From contig REDI01000080.1 in NCBI GenBank assembly GCA_007693595.1, positions 62,001 through 126,000 on the forward strand: a stretch of DNA of 64,000 nt. The letters are read 5' to 3'. This document shows, piece by piece, positions 55,864 to 64,000 of this stretch; position 1 is the first letter of the stretch; each line of letters opens with the position of its first letter. The stretch is from Deltaproteobacteria bacterium. Its GTDB lineage: Bacteria > Myxococcota_A > UBA796 > GCA-2862545. Position numbers and translations under genes: made by a program. The notes beneath the pieces are model-generated. The model ran no database searches and had not been told where the DNA came from. It was given only the letters and a program-made list of their open reading frames with translations.

Positions 55864-56817
55864 ATGCGCAGCCTATTCGTGATGGACCCGCTCGTATCGA
55901 TCGATGGCCGATCCGACAGCACCTATGCCGTCATGCGGGAGTGTCATCAGCGGGGCTACCCCGTCGCGGCCTGTGAGCCCCGCGCCTTGTTCGCCCGTCA
56001 GGGCGAGGCCTTCGCTGCGGTCAACGAGGTCGAGGTGCTGGATCGATCCCCATGGTTCCAGGTGAACCCCGCCTCCGATCGGAGCCTCAGCACCTTCGAT
56101 GTGGTCTGGATGCGCAAAGATCCGCCCTTCGACATGAGCTACATCTTTGCGACCTACCTGCTCGATATGGTCGCGCCTCCAACGCTCGTGCTCAACGATC
56201 CCAAGGGCCTCAAGCTCTTCAACGAGAAGCTCTGGGCCATGCGCTTCGTCGATCTTCATCCCCCCACGCTCCTCTCGCGAGAGCCCGCGCGGATCGCTGC
56301 CTTCGTCAAGGAGCAGCCCGGTCGCAGCGTCATCAAGCCCTGGGACGGCAACGGGGGCAGGGGAGTTCTGGTGACCTCAGGAGGGGATCGCAACCTGAAC
56401 TCGATGATCGAGCTCTTGACCGAAGGGGGTCACGCCTCGGTCCTCGCCCAGCCCTTTCTGGAGCGTGCCGACGAGGGCGACAAGCGCATCATGCTCTTCG
56501 ACGGGGAGCCTGTAGGCGCGATGCTCCGTGTCCCGACGGCCGAGGACTTCCGGGGCAACATGCATGCGGGCGCCAAGACCGTCGCCACCGAGTTGACCCC
56601 ACGCGATCGCGAGATCTGCGATCGACTCGGTCCAGAGCTGCGGGCGAACGGCCAGCTATGGGTGGGCATCGACGTGATCGACGGCTGGTTGACCGAGATC
56701 AACATCACCTCCCCTACCGGATTTCATGAACTTCGTGCACTCTATGGGAAGAGACTCGAGTCCGAACTGGTTGATCGGGTCGAGGTCAAGGTTCGGAACG
56801 GCAAGGAGTTCTCATGA
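55864..56817 (+). CDS. gshB: Glutathione synthetase
   Basis: ATP-grasp ligase joining gamma-glutamylcysteine and glycine. The 317-residue length is typical of proteobacterial GshB. Seen: VMDPLVSIDGRSDSTYAVM at the N-terminus, VVWMRKDPPFDMSYIFAT, NDPKGLKLFNEKLWAM, the phosphate-binding VIKPWDGNGGRGVL, KRIMLFDGEPVGAML and the C-terminal INITSPTGFHEL with metal ligands. ATG 55864 follows GGAGGACCCCGCC. The stop overlaps the next gene (ATGA). No gshA is in this window. Confidence 0.97.
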   Translation: MRSLFVMDPLVSIDGRSDSTYAVMRECHQRGYPVAACEPRALFARQGEAFAAVNEVEVLDRSPWFQVNPASDRSLSTFDVVWMRKDPPFDMSYIFATYLLDMVAPPTLVLNDPKGLKLFNEKLWAMRFVDLHPPTLLSREPARIAAFVKEQPGRSVIKPWDGNGGRGVLVTSGGDRNLNSMIELLTEGGHASVLAQPFLERADEGDKRIMLFDGEPVGAMLRVPTAEDFRGNMHAGAKTVATELTPRDREICDRLGPELRANGQLWVGIDVIDGWLTEINITSPTGFHELRALYGKRLESELVDRVEVKVRNGKEFS

Positions 56818-58070
56818 GTGCAACGGTGAAGGCCGCCCTCGCCCTCGGCTTGGGTCTGGTGCTGAGCGCCCAGGCGGCCGAGCCAGAAGGGGGCGACGAT
56901 CTCGAGTCGGTGGCGGGCAAGCGGCTCCCCGAGATCGATCGTGCGGCCTCCAAGGCCCCCGACAAGGTTCGACTCAACCCGAAGCTTCAAGACATCGACG
57001 TCGACGGGCTCGACCAAGCCGGGGCCGAGGCGCTGGAGCTGCCCCTGGACTATGTGCAGCGGACCCGCGAGGGCCTGGGGCTCGTCTTTCACCGCAAGTA
57101 CCGCGAAGCCCGCCAACACTTCCGCACCCTCGATCAGGACCATCCAGGCACGGGGATCTCGGGCACGGTCGATGCGTTGGTTTGGCAGGCTCTCATGCTC
57201 GAGAACTTCGACTTTCGGTACGACAAACAGTATACCGTCGCGAATAAGCAAGCGATCAAGGGGCTTGAGCTCGCCTTGAAGGATCCCGCCCATCAAGGCT
57301 GGGAGCACTTCCAGCTCGCGGGGCTCAAAGGGGTTCAGGCCATCCACATGGTCCGGCAGGGAACCTTTATGGCAGCGCTCAACTTGGCGTTCGAAGCCAT
57401 GGACCACGTGCAGAGCGCGCGCAAAGCCTCCCCTGACTACACCGATCTTGGCCTCGCGGATGGCATGTACAACTACTGGCGCACGGTCGTGACCATGGCC
57501 TCCAAGATGCTCCCGAGCTTCGGCGATCAACGGGCCCTTGGGATCGAGCAGCTCCAGGCCGTCGAGCGCGAAGGGATCTTTCTGCGCGAGCCCGCCACGC
57601 TGGCGCTCGCCTTCACGTGGCTCGAGGAGCGCAAGTTCAAGAACGCGGCCGAGGCTTGCGAACGAAATCGCGAGATGTACCCCGACAACGTGATCAACAA
57701 CCTGCTCACGGGGCAGAGCTATACGTTCTTGCGGCGCTTTGATGAAGCGATCGCCATCTACGAGCACATCCAGAAGACCGCCCCCGAGAACCGCCGAGTC
57801 TACTACTTCTGGGGGCTCGCGCTGGCGCGCAAGGGGGAGCCGAAGGGGGCGCTCGACAAGTTCGACGAGTATCTACGCTCCGAGCATCTCGAAGACTGGC
57901 AGCGCTCCGCCACGCTCTACCGGGTGGGACAGACGCAGTATCGGCTCAAGGAGTTCAGCGAGGCCTATGGGGCGTATCGGGCCGCCGTGAAGGTCAACGG
58001 CAATAAGGCAGCCAAGCGCGCGATGTCTCGCATGGAAGACCAGCGAAAAGCGGGTCGGATCGAGTTCTAG
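56814..58070 (+). CDS. Exported TPR protein coupled to gshB
   Basis: A 418-residue periplasmic protein with a signal peptide (MSATVKAALALGLGLVLSAQ...). It is helical with TPR-type units, for example FHRKYREARQHFRTLDQDHP, TWLEERKFKNAAEACERNRE, TFLRRFDEAIAIYEHIQKTA and YRLKEFSEAYGAYRAAVKVN. A central section (MDHVQSARKASPDYTDLGLA, GMYNYWRTVVTMASKMLPSF) is less regular. Its ATG overlaps the gshB stop by four bases, implying coupled translation, but no link to glutathione is apparent in the protein. Function unknown. Confidence 0.85.
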   Translation: MSATVKAALALGLGLVLSAQAAEPEGGDDLESVAGKRLPEIDRAASKAPDKVRLNPKLQDIDVDGLDQAGAEALELPLDYVQRTREGLGLVFHRKYREARQHFRTLDQDHPGTGISGTVDALVWQALMLENFDFRYDKQYTVANKQAIKGLELALKDPAHQGWEHFQLAGLKGVQAIHMVRQGTFMAALNLAFEAMDHVQSARKASPDYTDLGLADGMYNYWRTVVTMASKMLPSFGDQRALGIEQLQAVEREGIFLREPATLALAFTWLEERKFKNAAEACERNREMYPDNVINNLLTGQSYTFLRRFDEAIAIYEHIQKTAPENRRVYYFWGLALARKGEPKGALDKFDEYLRSEHLEDWQRSATLYRVGQTQYRLKEFSEAYGAYRAAVKVNGNKAAKRAMSRMEDQRKAGRIEF

Positions 58071-58120
58071 CGGCTGGTTGGGAACGCCCGCGTCGCTCGC
58101 TGGTTCGCGCCCTCGGCCGC

Positions 58121-59239
58121 TCAGTCGACGGCGGGGATCTTAAGCTCCATGCCGATCTGCAGATTGGGGCGACCACCCAGCTTCTTGTTGGCGCTGAGGA
58201 TCTTCTTCGCGAGGGTCGCGTCGCCGTAGTACTGCAGCGCGATCGCCGAGAGGTTGTCTCCGCTCACGACGGTGTGGTTCGTGCCGCGGGTGCGGGCGAG
58301 GTTTGTGACCTTGTCCGTGTTGACATCGACGATGCCCGAGACCCCGGCGACGACCTCTTGGGCGCGCCGGCGCTGGCGCGCGGTCTGGACTGTGCCGCTG
58401 ATGGTGGCCTTGCCGGACTGGATGGCGAGCTCGAGGCTGGTCCCGTCGAGCCCGGGGGCGGAGTCGAGGGCTTGGCGGGCTTGCTCGGCGATGGCGCTTC
58501 CTGCGGGTGGAGGGGGCGCCACCTCGGGCGTCTCGTGGGTGGCCGTAGAGGGCTCAGCCGATGCGGCATCGGTGGGCGCGCTGGCGACCGCGGCCGGGTC
58601 AGAGGCGCTGGCGGCGACCTGGGCATCCGCGGCGGGAGGTCGCCCTTGGAAGACGCCGATCGCGAGGTTGATGACGATGAAGAGGCCCGCGAAGGTCGCG
58701 ACGCCGGTGGTGGCCCAGGCCCAGTAGCGGATCTCGCGGCTGAGGTCGTGGGTGCGGCCAATGAGTCGAGCGTTCTCGGAGCGGAGGCGCCGGGCTTCTT
58801 GGCGCAGAGCGCTGATCTCGCCTTCTTCGCGGGCGTTCTGGGCTGCCCTGCGCTCGCTGGCGTCGACGCGGGTGGCCTGGAGGTGCGCTTCGATGCGCGC
58901 GCGCAGCTCGGGGGCCGGTCTGGCGCCGGCTTGCTCGGCGCGCGTGAGGCTGTCGATGGCATCGGCGTAGCGAGCGAGCCCGGCCCGCACCTTGGCTTGC
59001 AGGAGCAGGGCCTCTCCGTCTCGTGGGTCGAGCGAGAGCAGGTGATTCAGGGTGCGCTCGGCGTGCACGAACTCACTGCTGTTGGCGTGGGCGAGCGCTC
59101 GATTGTAGAGATCGCCGGTGGACTCGGGACCGGAGGTCGCCCCGGTTCCGGTGGGGAGGACGATGCGACCGGGTCCGACCGCCCGCTCTTGCGAAGAGCG
59201 GTCTGCGGACTCGTCGGCACGGACGGAGTCTTGGGCCAT
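58121..59239 (-). CDS. TPR / coiled-coil / TM / BON / LysM protein
   Basis: A 372-residue multi-domain protein. Residues about 40-115 are TPR-like (DLYNRALAHANSSEFVHAER, LLQAKVRAGLARYADAIDSL). A short coiled coil (about 125-165, SALRQEARRLRSENARLIGR) leads to one TM helix near residue 170-195 (YWAWATTGVATFAGLFIVIN). After an Ala/Pro linker, a BON-type domain (LELAIQSGKATISGTVQTAR, VAGVSGIVDVNTDKV) and a LysM domain follow (TVVSGDNLSAIALQYYGDAT, ending LQIGMELKIP). Without a signal peptide the TPR part should be cytoplasmic and the BON/LysM part periplasmic, contacting peptidoglycan. ATG 59239 lacks a strong Shine-Dalgarno. Confidence 0.88.
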   Translation of the reverse strand: MAQDSVRADESADRSSQERAVGPGRIVLPTGTGATSGPESTGDLYNRALAHANSSEFVHAERTLNHLLSLDPRDGEALLLQAKVRAGLARYADAIDSLTRAEQAGARPAPELRARIEAHLQATRVDASERRAAQNAREEGEISALRQEARRLRSENARLIGRTHDLSREIRYWAWATTGVATFAGLFIVINLAIGVFQGRPPAADAQVAASASDPAAVASAPTDAASAEPSTATHETPEVAPPPPAGSAIAEQARQALDSAPGLDGTSLELAIQSGKATISGTVQTARQRRRAQEVVAGVSGIVDVNTDKVTNLARTRGTNHTVVSGDNLSAIALQYYGDATLAKKILSANKKLGGRPNLQIGMELKIPAVD

Positions 59240-59396
59240 GGGGTCACTCGGGGGGAGGGCTGCGGGGAGGGTTCGGGAGGGGGGTGCGCGGGCGCGCGGA
59301 GGGGAGGACGATCATCCTTGCCTGAAGGTATAGCACGACCGGCCCTCCAGACCAAGGGGTAGGGCCGGAAAAGTCAGCGAGCTGCACCGATAGGGC

Positions 59397-60227
59397 TCAG
59401 GGGCCGTCGGGGTACAGCTCCCAGAGGAAGGCGTCGGTGTCTTCGAAGACCTTGATCATGCCGTTGGCGAGGGTGGCGATCTGGAGGTCTTCACCGAGCT
59501 CGACGACGAGGGTGAGGCGGTTCCAGCTCGCTGTCATGCGGATGGTCTCGCCGGGTCGCGGCTCGTAGAAGAGGTCCACCGAGAACGAGAGCTCCAGGCA
59601 GTTGCCGCCTTCGCCATCGCTGCTCGAGCAGCCGAAGTTCGGTGCCCAGGTGCGACCGATGATCGCCCGCGCGCCGTCGTGCGTCGTGACCCAGCGGTAG
59701 TCTTTGCGAAGGGTGTAGGGGATCCGCACGCCCAAGCGGGACTGCATGACGTCGTTGTCGGTGCGGATCAGCTCTTGTTCCTCGGCGGCGGGCGGCGCGA
59801 GGAAGGCGTCGACCGATCCTTCGATGACCTCGCGGTTGTAGTGTGCGTAGTTGCGCGGGGCGTTCCAGGTCTGGTCCTCCATGGGCAGCAGCTCGGCGTG
59901 GTGGTCGATGGACCACTCGCTCTCTCCGGTTACGACGGCGCCCACCAAGTCTTCCAGCTCGATGCGCCCAACCGGGTACTCTACATCCTCGACCTCTTCG
60001 GCGGTGAGCGCGTCGAGCACGAAGCCGTCGTTCTGCGCTTCTTCGCCGCGACCCGGCCCCTCGAGCCAGGTGGAGAGGTTGCTCATGGCATCGGTGACGT
60101 CGCGGGCATCTTCCCAGTTCTGGAACAAGAAGCGGGAGAGCCCGTCGATGTCGTCATCGGCTGGCGCGCGAGATCGGGCGCAGGCGGTAGCGAGGAGGAT
60201 GAGTCCACCGAGGGTGAGGATGCGCAC
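59397..60227 (-). CDS. Envelope lipoprotein of unknown function
   Basis: A 276-residue lipoprotein. GTG 60227 is used because CTGGAGCCTCC precedes it and it opens the signal MRILTLGGLILLATAC (lipobox ATAC). The mature N-terminus is acidic and helical (DDDIDGLSRFLFQNWEDARD). The second half is beta-rich: YRWVTTHDGARAIIGRTWAP, a Cys-containing loop FGCSSSDGEGGNCLELSFSV, then RMTASWNRLTLVVELGEDLQ. No domain family was recognised. Upstream of, and divergent from, the RNA methyltransferase. Confidence 0.75.
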   Translation of the reverse strand: MRILTLGGLILLATACARSRAPADDDIDGLSRFLFQNWEDARDVTDAMSNLSTWLEGPGRGEEAQNDGFVLDALTAEEVEDVEYPVGRIELEDLVGAVVTGESEWSIDHHAELLPMEDQTWNAPRNYAHYNREVIEGSVDAFLAPPAAEEQELIRTDNDVMQSRLGVRIPYTLRKDYRWVTTHDGARAIIGRTWAPNFGCSSSDGEGGNCLELSFSVDLFYEPRPGETIRMTASWNRLTLVVELGEDLQIATLANGMIKVFEDTDAFLWELYPDGP

Positions 60228-60339
60228 GGAGGCTCCAGGAGGGCTACGGTCCAAAGACGTGATAACACACCGGCCTCGCCGGTCGCTACCTTCAGGTTAG
60301 CAGCGACCCGTTCGAGGTTCCTTGAGATCGGGAGCGTAG

Positions 60340-61761
60340 ATGGGTCAGGATGTACGGGTCACCCCCGAGTCGTGGACGGCGCGGGGCGAGGCGAGGGTCC
60401 GGGGTGCGAGCGGACGCGACCTGCTGGTGTTCGGCGGGATCCCCGGCGAGCCCGCGGACGTCTGGGTGCAGCACTCTGGGCAGCACCAGGCGCTCGGGCT
60501 CTGGCGCAGCTCGCCCACCCCCCACGAGCACCGGGTCGAGCCGCCGTGCGATCGCTACACCCCGTGCGGCGGATGCCCGCTCATGCACTTGGATCAGCCT
60601 GGTCAGGAGCGCGCGCGCCGTGCCTTGGTCCGCGCCGCTCTCGATGGCGAGGGCCTGGATGACGTGACCCTGGGGGCGTGGCACGCCTCGCCCGATGGCG
60701 AGGACGCCTTTCGGCACGTCGTCAAGGTGGGGGCTGGCTACAGCGATCATGGCCACGTGCGGGTGGGGGCCTGGGGGCGCCGGTCTCGATCGATCGTGCC
60801 GATCCCCAAGTGCCCGGTCGCGACCCCGACCCTGCGACGCGCCATGTCTTCCATCGCGCATCATGTGATCGAGCTGGGGATCAAGCCTTATGATCCCGAG
60901 TCCGATCGCGGCGTCTTGCGCGCGGTGGTGGCGCGGCAGTCCCGTAGCTCAGGTGAGGTCCTGCTCACCTTGGTCGTGGGTCGGCGGGTCCGAGCCCTGG
61001 TAGATCTGGCCGAGGCGCTAGCCCAGGACGTGACCGAGGTCGTCGGCGTCTGGGCGCACGTCAACGATGATCCTGGCAACGCCATCTACTCCCGCGACGA
61101 AGACGGCGCGGTCGGCGTTCGACCGCTGCTCGGGCGCTCGTGGATCGAAGATGTCCTCAACGGGGTGTCCTACCGGATCGGTCCAGGAGACTTCTTTCAG
61201 ACCAACCCCTCGGTGGCCGAGGTCCTCTATCGGCGTACCCTCGACGGCCTGAAGCTGGTCTCAGACTCAGCCTTCGTCGATCTCTACGCGGGGGTCGGAG
61301 GTCTGGCACTTCAGGCCGCCAGCCGCGGCGTGTGGTCGATGGGGGTCGAAGGCCTGGAGGGGGCCGTGCTTCGCGCCCGCGATGCCGCACACCGCAACGA
61401 GCTCACCGCGGAGTTCGTATGTGGCGATGTCGGGGCGCTCCTGCCCGATGTCAAGCGGCGGCTCGCGGGTCGTCGGCCGATGGTGGCCATCAACCCAGCC
61501 CGCCGCGGGCTCGAAGAAGGCGTCGTGGAGCGCCTGATCGACCTCGAGCCCCGCCGGATCGCCTACATCTCGTGCAACCCGCGCGCCTTGGCACACGATC
61601 TCGCGAGCTTCCGTGCTCATGGCTATCAGATCGGCGAGGTCGAGCTCTTCGACATGTTCCCGAACACCGCCCATGTCGAGACCTTGGTGGTGCTCACCGG
61701 CGAAGACCCCGATGCACCCACCCGCCGCGCCCCGAAGCGGAGGGTCGTGAGAGCCCGCTGA
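60340..61761 (+). CDS. RlmD/TrmA-family RNA m5U methyltransferase
   Basis: SAM-dependent methyltransferase making 5-methyluridine in 23S rRNA or tRNA. The 473-residue protein has a TRAM-like N-terminus, then Cys ligands for a 4Fe-4S cluster (CDRYTPCGGC and a later PKCPV), the SAM motif FVDLYAGVGGLALQAA, the catalytic Cys in YISCNPRALAHDL and the general-base Glu in MFPNTAHVETLVVL. The usual DPPR motif is NPARRGL; NPPR-type variants also occur in RlmC. ATG 60340 follows GGGAG. Family secure, target (RlmC, RlmD or TrmA-like) not. Confidence 0.92.
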   Translation: MGQDVRVTPESWTARGEARVRGASGRDLLVFGGIPGEPADVWVQHSGQHQALGLWRSSPTPHEHRVEPPCDRYTPCGGCPLMHLDQPGQERARRALVRAALDGEGLDDVTLGAWHASPDGEDAFRHVVKVGAGYSDHGHVRVGAWGRRSRSIVPIPKCPVATPTLRRAMSSIAHHVIELGIKPYDPESDRGVLRAVVARQSRSSGEVLLTLVVGRRVRALVDLAEALAQDVTEVVGVWAHVNDDPGNAIYSRDEDGAVGVRPLLGRSWIEDVLNGVSYRIGPGDFFQTNPSVAEVLYRRTLDGLKLVSDSAFVDLYAGVGGLALQAASRGVWSMGVEGLEGAVLRARDAAHRNELTAEFVCGDVGALLPDVKRRLAGRRPMVAINPARRGLEEGVVERLIDLEPRRIAYISCNPRALAHDLASFRAHGYQIGEVELFDMFPNTAHVETLVVLTGEDPDAPTRRAPKRRVVRAR

Positions 61762-61819
61762 GCCTGCCAGGTCGCACGGTGCGCGGGGCTTCTGCTAGGC
61801 TTAGCGCCTGGAGGCCTCT

Positions 61820-63337
61820 CTGAGAACGCTCTGCGCTGCTCTGCTCGTGTCGATGCTGCCGTCGCTGGCGCTCGCCTCCGACGACGCCTTTCGGATCGAC
61901 GCCGTCTTCGTCTCGGTGTTTCGTAGCGATGATGTCGAGGACGAAGACCGAGCACGGGCGGTGGAGCGGCGCCTGGTCGAGCTGCTGGCCGAGCAGCATC
62001 TCGTGGTCGGGGTCGACGAGGTCGAGCCCTTCGAGGACTACTCCGCCGAGACGTACCTCAGGGCCTGCCCCCTCGATCGGCTGGCCGGGTGCGCCTATGT
62101 GATCGGCGAGCGCGCCCGCGCGGACTGGGCGGTCGATGGCTACGTGACCTTCCTCGACGAGGACAAGGAGGCCTATCGGATCGAGTCGTCGATCGTGGAT
62201 GTGGCGCGATCTCGTACGGTGGTCACCTTCGAGGTGCAGATCGACGAGGGCCGCGGCGACACCTGGGCCTCGGCGGTCGCCAGCATGATCGATCAGCTCG
62301 CTGCGGGGGGCGAGCCGGAAGATGTGCGAGATCGTACCGACCGGACCACGGAGCTCGAAGACTATCGCCGCGGTGCGGTGGAGCGGGCAGCCATCGCCGA
62401 GGGGCTCGCCGCCCTGACCGCCGGGCTCGAGCAGGTCGATGTGCGCGCGCAGGGCGCCGCCCTGCGACCCACCCGCGTCACCGCCGCCGACCTTGAGCGA
62501 CTTCAGCAGCAGGAGTCGGCCCCCCCCTGGCAGCGCTTGGGGCTCACACCGGCCCAGTATCGACGAATGCGAAATCGGGGCATGGACGCCGACGCCTTCC
62601 GAGACCGGCTCTCGGGCCGTGCGGGACGGCTCTTGTTCCGCGCCAGCCTCGCGGGGGGGCTCGCACCGGCGCGGATGACCTACGATGGACGGTGGACGGT
62701 GGACCCCGAGACCCAGGTGGTGGTCGGGCTCGAGGCGACGAACCGGATCATGCAGGGCAGTGGCTTCGGCGGCGAAGTCGAGGTCGGGATCGGCTTGTTG
62801 AGCTGGATCGACGTCTCTCTCGGTCTGGCGAGCCGCGGGGGCACCCACGACTGGCTCGTGCACGCCGAGGCGACCAACCGTCCCCGAGAGGCCCCTGCGC
62901 GGACCCAGGTCGCGGCCTCCGATCTCGAAGGGATCGCCCGCGCGACCCTCGCCCCTTGGCCGCTGGGACCCGTGCGCCCCTTGGCCAGCGTCGGTGTGAG
63001 CCTATGGCGAGGACCTTCCGTCGGCCGCATGATCGACTTCAGCTCGGTGGGCCCCTTGGAGCCTCCCCCTGTGCCCACGGCCTTACGGCTTCGACTGGGG
63101 GCGGGGGTCGAGGCTGATCTCGACCGTCGGATCCGGTTGTTTGGGCGGGTCGAGCTACTGCCTCAAGTCGGTGGTCTCTACGAGGCGCGACAGATCATGG
63201 GGGACGCGTCTCAGATCAGCGATCGTGATGAGCGTCATCTTCGAGCTGGACTCGGCATGATCGCCTCGGCGGGGCTGCTGGTCCTCACCGATCCTCTCTG
63301 GCGGCGCCAGAAGGTGCGTGGGGACGGTCGGCCTTGA
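61820..63337 (+). CDS. Envelope beta-rich protein, probable CTG start
   Basis: About 505 residues if translation starts at CTG 61820. GGAGG lies 5 bases before that CTG, and the sequence then begins LRTLCAALLVSMLPSLALAS, a complete signal peptide. The GTG at 61847 would leave only MSMLPSLALAS, with no basic N-region and no Shine-Dalgarno. The N-terminal half (about 20-170) resembles domains of exported Myxococcota proteins of unknown function (VERRLVELLAEQHLVVGVDE). A helical Gln-rich middle follows (LTAGLEQVDVRAQGAALRPT), then a C-terminal part with alternating strands (QVVVGLEATNRIM, EVEVGIGLLSWIDVSLGLAS) suggesting an outer-membrane beta barrel. No family recognised. The same strand continues into the RND exporter. 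Confidence 0.72.
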   Translation: MRTLCAALLVSMLPSLALASDDAFRIDAVFVSVFRSDDVEDEDRARAVERRLVELLAEQHLVVGVDEVEPFEDYSAETYLRACPLDRLAGCAYVIGERARADWAVDGYVTFLDEDKEAYRIESSIVDVARSRTVVTFEVQIDEGRGDTWASAVASMIDQLAAGGEPEDVRDRTDRTTELEDYRRGAVERAAIAEGLAALTAGLEQVDVRAQGAALRPTRVTAADLERLQQQESAPPWQRLGLTPAQYRRMRNRGMDADAFRDRLSGRAGRLLFRASLAGGLAPARMTYDGRWTVDPETQVVVGLEATNRIMQGSGFGGEVEVGIGLLSWIDVSLGLASRGGTHDWLVHAEATNRPREAPARTQVAASDLEGIARATLAPWPLGPVRPLASVGVSLWRGPSVGRMIDFSSVGPLEPPPVPTALRLRLGAGVEADLDRRIRLFGRVELLPQVGGLYEARQIMGDASQISDRDERHLRAGLGMIASAGLLVLTDPLWRRQKVRGDGRP

Positions 63338-63395
63338 GCGGGGGCGGCTCGCTTTGGGCTTGCTGGGCCGGACCGGCTGGCTACACCTCAACACC

Positions 63396-64000
63396 ATGAA
63401 CGACGACCGCAACGAGCGCTCAGGACCCTACGCTCGCCTCGCCCTGTTTGCGCTCCGGCGGCGGGGCTGGGTGGCGCTCGTCTGTGCGGTGATCGTCGCT
63501 GTGGCGGCGGGGATCGGGCTGCCGCCCAAGGTCGACAATGACGTGATGACCATGCTCCCCGGCGACGACGAGGTCATCGCTGCCTCCTCGGAGTTGGTGT
63601 CGGAAGGGGGCGTGGATCTTCTCACGCTCGGCGTCGCCGACCCCGAGTCGTCCACCGAGACCTCCGAGCGCTTGCGCGACTACATCCAGAGCCTCGCCGA
63701 GGCCTTCGAGCGCAGCGAGCGGGTCGACTTCGTCTTTCACCAGATCGACCCGGACCTGGCTTTTCAGATAGGCCTCCTACAGCTCGACCCTGACGATGTG
63801 CATGAGCTGACCAAGCGCCTTCGCGGGGCCGTCGCCCTCGGGCCCGCCCTCAACCCGGTGGTGATCCAACGCCTGCTCGACCTGGGCCCCGTCACCGAGC
63901 GCTTGGATCAGGCCCATCGGGCCTCGCTCTTTTCGGCCGACGATGGGATCGGGCGACTGGTGGTCCGACCTACGGGTGCCGCCCAGGATCGGGCCTTCGT
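63396..64000 (+). CDS. RND/MMPL-family exporter, 3' end missing
   Basis: Translation from ATG 63396 stays open to the window end, giving 201 residues. A first TM helix (GWVALVCAVIVAVAAGIGL) follows a basic cytoplasmic N-terminus. Beyond it is the start of a periplasmic porter domain, with VDNDVMTMLPGDDEV as the usual Asp- and Pro-containing element after TM1 in MMPL/HpnN-type proteins. The rest of the visible part (SERLRDYIQSLAEAFERSER, IGLLQLDPDDVHELTKRLRG) is typical porter sequence. Likely a lipid or small-molecule exporter of the RND superfamily. No clear Shine-Dalgarno was found. Confidence 0.75.
   Translation, partial: MNDDRNERSGPYARLALFALRRRGWVALVCAVIVAVAAGIGLPPKVDNDVMTMLPGDDEVIAASSELVSEGGVDLLTLGVADPESSTETSERLRDYIQSLAEAFERSERVDFVFHQIDPDLAFQIGLLQLDPDDVHELTKRLRGAVALGPALNPVVIQRLLDLGPVTERLDQAHRASLFSADDGIGRLVVRPTGAAQDRAF

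Overview
The window is GC-rich bacterial chromosome carrying the replication-origin neighbourhood: dnaA, dnaN, recF and gyrB/gyrA on one side, and rpmH, rnpA, yidC, jag and mnmE on the other. mnmG-rsmG and parA-parB with two parS sites lie about 20 kb away. The content points to a member of Myxococcota (former Deltaproteobacteria), probably not Myxococcus itself. Clues are the parS sequence TGTTCCACGTGGAACA, a MopE-type metal-binding-motif protein with a MYXO-CTERM-like tail, an OmpA protein with thrombospondin type 3 repeats, zinc-ribbon/GYF-like membrane proteins, and many lipoproteins and TPR proteins. The class-level placement is an inference. Coding density is very high and many genes overlap by 4 bases (ATGA, GTGA or TTGA).

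1-17 kb: the end of a UvrD/PcrA helicase, two tandem zinc-ribbon/GYF-like/TM proteins, an exported discoidin-like protein, an RluA-type pseudouridine synthase converging on aspS, a lipoprotein, a Dnmt2-like C5-methyltransferase, and a 2031-residue pseudokinase/coiled-coil protein.

17-30 kb: an M14 carboxypeptidase of the cytosolic type; a four-gene set (ABHD18-like hydrolase, 57-residue membrane peptide, histidine-marked polytopic protein, four-helix protein) behind a recognisable sigma70-type promoter; uridine kinase; parAB; two parS sites; a TM2 protein; a lipoprotein fusing two cytochrome c domains to a rhodanese; a dehalogenase-like hydrolase; a DEDDh exonuclease; and mnmG-rsmG.

29-38 kb: two coupled lipoproteins (one DUF4399), a coupled surface operon (lipoprotein, MopE-type protein, OmpA/TSP3 protein), the membrane part of ATP synthase (atpZ-atpI-atpB-atpE, with no F1 genes here), hemL and a TPR membrane protein.

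38-54 kb is the replication core. The dnaA-dnaN gap (47400-47695) holds four DnaA-box-like sites, an A-rich stretch and a 26-bp near-palindrome, and is the best oriC candidate. The divergent dnaA-rpmH gap carries a facing pair of DnaA-box-like sites.

54-64 kb: a dicarboxylate/glutamate symporter with an unusually large first loop, gshB coupled to an exported TPR protein, a TPR/TM/BON/LysM protein, a lipoprotein, an RlmD/TrmA-type RNA methyltransferase, an envelope protein that probably starts at CTG, and the start of an RND/MMPL exporter cut by the window edge.

No rRNA, tRNA, IS element, prophage or CRISPR array was recognised. The least understood loci are the Dnmt2-like gene beside aspS, the giant pseudokinase, and the 18.2-20.9 kb membrane operon.
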